A stretch of 64,000 nt of DNA from Mytilus edulis. Taxonomy: Eukaryota > Mollusca > Bivalvia > Mytilida > Mytilidae. Of this stretch, positions 63,801 to 64,000 are shown one piece after another. Each line of letters opens with the position of its first letter. Position 1 is the first letter of the stretch. A program made the position numbers and the translations under genes. The notes under the pieces are model-generated. The model was given only the letters and a program-made list of their open reading frames with translations, had not been told where the DNA came from and ran no database searches. The stretch is from NCBI RefSeq assembly GCF_963676685.1, contig NC_092347.1, forward strand, positions 84,012,592-84,076,591, in the 5' to 3' direction.

Positions 63801-64000
63801 CTTCATTAATTATAATCCTACCTCCTTCACCCGAGGAAGGTAATGTAATCTTTAAACCTTTATACTTATTATCTTTCCTTTCTTGCTGACTTTTCTCAAT
63901 AAATGGAATTAAGAGTCTTTCATGAAGACTGTCCTTGTGTGTTCCGCTCAATAGCAATGACATGTTTCCCAGAGTTGTTTCCCTTTCTTCCTCATCTATT
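30140..64000 (-). CDS. TOPAZ1: very large TOPAZ1-like protein, 17 exons in window, 5' end outside
   Basis: Exons in transcript order: 64000-57363 (open at the window edge), 56287-55700, 54132-53982, 53062-52975, 52211-52071, 49925-49861, 49396-49238, 48745-48611, 47934-47733, 46553-46467, 43408-43289, 42525-42333, 41519-41241, 39038-38886, 36342-36319, 34544-33951, 30195-30140. Every junction is GT-AG and every phase matches, giving about 2,212 codons from the first exon plus 1,011 residues. Domain order: a long charged disordered region with C2H2-like fingers, an acidic Asp/Ser stretch, a CCCH finger, then helical repeat-like segments to the end. In vertebrate TOPAZ1, a germ-cell protein needed in male meiosis, a huge early exon is followed by many small exons and a conserved C-terminal region. 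That resemblance is the basis of the name, which is provisional. An unrelated uncharacterised CCCH protein is the main alternative. Confidence 0.6.
30877..30900. repeat. (TA)n microsatellite
   Basis: About 11-12 uninterrupted TA units inside the MULE. Confidence 0.9.
31063..31089 (-). ncRNA. hammerhead-like hairpin motif (weak)
   Basis: The minus strand reads CTGACGA, then a perfect 5-bp stem GGATA/TATCC, then GAAA. This matches CUGANGA-stem II-GAAA. The sequence after GAAA is a TATTTATAAATA palindrome but lacks a clear NUH cleavage site, so activity is unproven. It may be the 3' signature of a small retroelement inside the MULE. Confidence 0.25.
31640..31995 (-). mobile_element. tRNA-derived SINE
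   Basis: The minus strand has an A box TGGTCTAGCGGGATGG (31973-31958) and a perfect B box GGTTCGAATCC (31914-31904), the internal RNA polymerase III promoter of a tRNA-derived SINE head. The body continues to about 31640. It is not a working tRNA gene, because the arms do not form a cloverleaf with the right spacing and an unrelated tail follows. Confidence 0.8.
32350..32430 (+). mobile_element. SINE 5' fragment, opposite orientation
   Basis: ACACACGGCCAGCGAAAGCT through GGTGGTCGTGTAGTCTAGCG to TGCAGTGCAGGCGAT matches the first 80 bp of the SINE at 31640-31995. Just before it (32331-32348) sits an inverted scrap of the B-box side, CTTCCCTCGCCGGGA. The arrangement suggests a rearranged SINE pair. 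Confidence 0.75.
32612..33013 (-). pseudogene. MULE transposase C-terminal fragment
   Basis: The frame holds TNNNCESINHVFKTAINWKP followed by IPELVKILHELVKL and a tract with RLALYSQGNYLL. The TNNxCES-N-H-KxxxxWK pattern is the conserved part of MULE-type transposases after the catalytic core. No upstream DDE region remains, so the element cannot move on its own. Confidence 0.65.
33951..34544 (-). CDS. penultimate exon of the TOPAZ1-like gene, helical C-terminal domain
   Basis: It codes 197 residues beginning DFIEDLNRLIIGALECGDFH and including TIRALLTACGENNYLVEAKE, a PPR/TPR-like helical pair. A conserved-looking SMT-type strand follows, TIHLTSVMTYVEIKLEVE, then LWEHVRKCLEKLDAQG at the end. 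The donor is GTAGGC after CAGG. This is the longest conserved-looking folded part of the protein and the best query for a family search. Confidence 0.85.
34600..36235. repeat. 33-bp minisatellite split by a 1-kb element
   Basis: Units GTCTGAGATGAATACAGCAT plus TACTTTATCTAGT repeat about nine times to 34945. Diverged units (TCTGAGTTGAATA...TTTATCTTGT) resume at about 35975-36235. The interruption is the inverted-repeat element at 34947-35966. Confidence 0.85.
34947..35966. mobile_element. 1,020-bp non-autonomous DNA element, TIR CAGACCTGCCAACT
   Basis: CAGACCTGCCAACT at the left and its complement AGTTGGCAGGTCTG at the right bound the block, with GAATAT on both sides (34941-34946, 35967-35972). 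ATCCCGATTTT-type repeats cluster inside the left end. A CAG start suggests hAT, but an 8-bp duplication is not visible. No transposase is present. Confidence 0.75.
36319..36342 (-). CDS. 24-nt microexon of the TOPAZ1-like gene
   Basis: It is bounded by TTCTACAG upstream and GTAAGTAGG downstream and codes NPELNEHF across split codons. It has matching phase on both sides (enters with one base carried, leaves with one), so exclusion would also keep the frame. Confidence 0.65.
36650..36955 (+). repeat. dispersed repeat of the GTGTCC...GGGGCATAAAAA family
   Basis: It starts AACAAGAATGTGTCCCCAG, includes ACTTTAACCTGAAG and GACAGACGAAC runs, and ends CCTAGGTGGGGCATAAAAA. Other copies lie at 39556-40705 and 51700-51975. 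Confidence 0.8.
37273..38755 (-). mobile_element. Tc1/mariner-like element, decayed transposase
   Basis: Inverted ends TACACATGGAAAAAAGTATT at 37273 and in complement at 38755 are flanked by TA. On the minus strand the transposase remnant reads RDRLIATGYRAIRPFWRPLL (about 37985-37925). Then, in another frame, come PDLNHIEHIWDTIGRKVRER (about 37810-37750), the DxxPIEHxWD block of Tc1 proteins with N and H in place of usual residues, and later MEAAHKVLILW. Multiple frameshifts. It carries a nested MITE at 38498-38683. Confidence 0.88.
38498..38683. mobile_element. PIF/Harbinger-type MITE (copy 1), TSD TCA
   Basis: GGGCTATTCCAGAAAAA at the left and its complement at the right, with TCA on both sides. 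186 bp. Inserted into the Tc1 element, so it is the younger of the two. Confidence 0.8.
39556..40705. repeat. tandem and inverted copies of the GGGGCATAAAAA repeat family
   Basis: Forward copies at 39556-39832 and 39957-40226 and inverted ones at 39853-39955 and 40246-40705 alternate. The first forward-plus-inverted pair is duplicated in tandem with a period of about 391 bp. Forward and inverted ends meet in palindromes, with CTACTATCGTAGGTGGGGCA facing its complement across about 25 bp. Confidence 0.85.
41545..41620. repeat. two direct copies of a ~36-bp AT-rich unit
   Basis: ATAATTGTAAATATAAATTA plus TGTAAATGAT occurs twice in direct succession, next to the exon at 41241-41519. Confidence 0.8.
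42680..42868. mobile_element. PIF/Harbinger-type MITE (copy 2), TSD TTA
   Basis: Same family as 38498-38683, in inverted orientation. The ends are GGGCTATTCCAGAAAAA and complement, flanked by TTA (42677-42679, 42869-42871). The two copies differ at few positions. A degenerate end of the same kind (AGGGCTGTTCCAAAAATAAG) is at 56577. Confidence 0.85.
43795..44035 (+). repeat. dispersed mussel-type repeat
   Basis: It runs from CACTCAGTGGTTAAATGG through TTGCTCATTGTTTAAGGC to CATTGGCAATCATACCACAT. Further copies: 47560-47712 (plus), 18575-18740 and 49470-49545 (complement), with an end fragment at 57085-57115. Confidence 0.75.
44400..46460. other. intron of the TOPAZ1-like gene, no feature seen
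   Basis: AT-rich intron between the exons at 43289-43408 and 46467-46553. I see no coding motif, TIR pair or array here. Confidence 0.5.
46739..47325. repeat. 169-bp tandem repeat, four units, intronic
   Basis: The start GTCRATATGCACATCTACAT recurs at 46739, 46873, 47042 and 47211. The first unit lacks 35 bp (GAAATTCTGTTGTGTAGTTT and neighbours). Units are highly alike, so the array is recent. Confidence 0.9.
47560..47712 (+). repeat. dispersed mussel-type repeat (second plus-strand copy)
   Basis: It ends CATTGGCAATCATAACACAT just beside the exon at 47733-47934. The repeat stops about 20 bp short of that exon's donor site. Confidence 0.65.
50560..51647 (+). mobile_element. satellite-bearing element, ~147-bp units, with terminal hairpin (copy 2)
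   Basis: It starts near CACAAGAGTGCACACACTGA and holds about six units with anchors ACCATGAAAATGAGGTCAAG at about 50706, 50854, 51001, 51148, 51294 and 51450. It then passes into the module GACTGACGGAAACTTCGTAA and ends in the hairpin at 51613-51647. This is the most complete copy in the window. It is non-autonomous. Confidence 0.8.
51700..51975 (+). repeat. dispersed repeat of the GGGGCATAAAAA family
   Basis: It starts AACAAGAATGTGTCCATAG and ends ATGGGCGTAAAAA. Diverged copy of the family at 36650-36955. Confidence 0.75.
52071..52211 (-). CDS. exon coding the CCCH zinc finger of the TOPAZ1-like protein
   Basis: 47 codons, phase 0 on both sides. It reads PSGYCFVFLGGGICVNRKCQ and then FKHHVPLP. 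The pattern is C-x8-C-x4-C-x3-H, a CCCH finger with the middle gap one residue shorter than the common C-x8-C-x5-C-x3-H. Such fingers bind single-stranded RNA. The exon begins after CCACAG and ends at GTAAGT. Confidence 0.85.
53170..53575. repeat. three diverged tandem copies, ~130-165 bp
   Basis: GGTTGAGGCAAACTAAAGTT recurs near 53258, 53380 and 53536, each preceded by TTTTGTGGTAATAAG-type sequence and CACCAAAATTCAAACTT. Intronic, non-coding. Confidence 0.75.
54628..55648. mobile_element. hAT-type non-autonomous element, 8-bp TSD
   Basis: ATTTAATT flanks the block (54620-54627, 55649-55656). The ends are CAGGGCTTCCAAAA and complement TTTTGGAAGCCCTG. A CAGGG terminus with an 8-bp duplication is diagnostic of hAT. 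The 1,021-bp interior has repeated CCGGACATT-type motifs near both ends and no transposase. Confidence 0.9.
55700..56287 (-). CDS. acidic exon of the TOPAZ1-like gene
   Basis: 196 codons rich in Asp, Glu and Ser. It begins ANSIEEMETEQDGNGMDLG, carries two related segments (DRPDDLEGNFPLMKVNKE and DRPDELEGNLSPISSVNT), then a DDDDDD run and a Ser-Asp tract ending GEEKSEG. No folded domain is expected. The paired segments show a short internal duplication. Confidence 0.85.
57085..57310. repeat. dispersed repeat end plus decayed hairpin-module copy
   Basis: TTGGTAATCTTACCACATCT (57095-57115) is an end of the mussel-type repeat. Next to it, 57130-57310 (ACCATAAAGATAAGGTCAAG to GATCACTATCCCTATGTCTG) is a diverged copy of the module at 256-440 and 51450-51647, with the hairpin lost. 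Confidence 0.65.
57363..64000 (-). CDS. giant first-in-window exon of the TOPAZ1-like gene
   Basis: An uninterrupted frame of 2,212 codons reaches the window edge. The ATG at 63963 is preceded in frame by 12 open codons (IDEEERETTLGN), so the true start may lie outside. The product is highly charged and mostly disordered. Visible features, counted from the 63963 methionine: an AT-hook-like KKKRGRKRK near 555, three GRDD repeats near 695, an NYVCELCEEIF C2H2-like finger at 1203-1232 and a cleaner finger FVCDLCGLRYKLKKSLARHK at about 1262-1285. Many Ser-Lys and Glu blocks lie elsewhere. The donor is CATAACAG-GTAAAT at 57363. Such length without a stop in AT-rich DNA proves that it is coding. 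Confidence 0.95.

Overview
This is eukaryotic, AT-rich, intron-containing DNA, very probably from a bivalve mollusc and most likely a mussel (Mytilidae). The genes have spliced exons with GT/AG borders and the rest is packed with transposons and short dispersed repeats. Several repeats are of the type I associate with Mytilus: a family ending in CATTGGCAATCATACCACAT, a family whose end reads ATGCCCCACCTACGATAGT, and a tandem repeat of about 147 bp. The species call rests on recognition only.

Layout. 1-2.3 kb: repeats and the 3' end of a LINE. 2.34-8.69 kb: a DIRS-type tyrosine-recombinase retrotransposon with inverted terminal repeats, an internal complementary region, and decayed gag, RT/RNase H and recombinase ORFs. 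A second, 5'-truncated LINE has jumped into its gag ORF and left an 11-bp target duplication. 8.9-10.2 kb: an unclassified long inverted-repeat element. 11.1-11.9 kb (minus): an intronless cysteamine dioxygenase (ADO-like) gene. 14.6-23.6 kb (plus): a complete ten-exon BIN3-like BAR-domain gene. 24.2-27.9 kb: a retroelement ORF remnant, a satellite-bearing element and a 42-bp minisatellite.

30.1-64 kb (minus): one very large gene. I could join 17 exons with consistent reading phase: an exon of at least 6.6 kb coding a disordered, acidic, C2H2-like zinc-finger region, then 16 small exons coding an acidic stretch, a CCCH finger and a long alpha-helical C-terminal half of about 1,000 residues. 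The layout resembles the germ-cell protein TOPAZ1, but that name is provisional. The 5' end lies beyond the window. Its introns carry a Mutator-like element with a 9-bp duplication, tRNA-derived SINE pieces, a Tc1/mariner copy with a nested PIF/Harbinger-type MITE, a hAT-type element with an 8-bp duplication, minisatellites and several dispersed families.

The three host genes (oxygen-dependent thiol dioxygenase, membrane-curving BAR protein, putative germline RNA-associated protein) show no functional link and simply lie next to each other. The most unusual content is the nested mobile-element record and the giant, carefully phased minus-strand gene.
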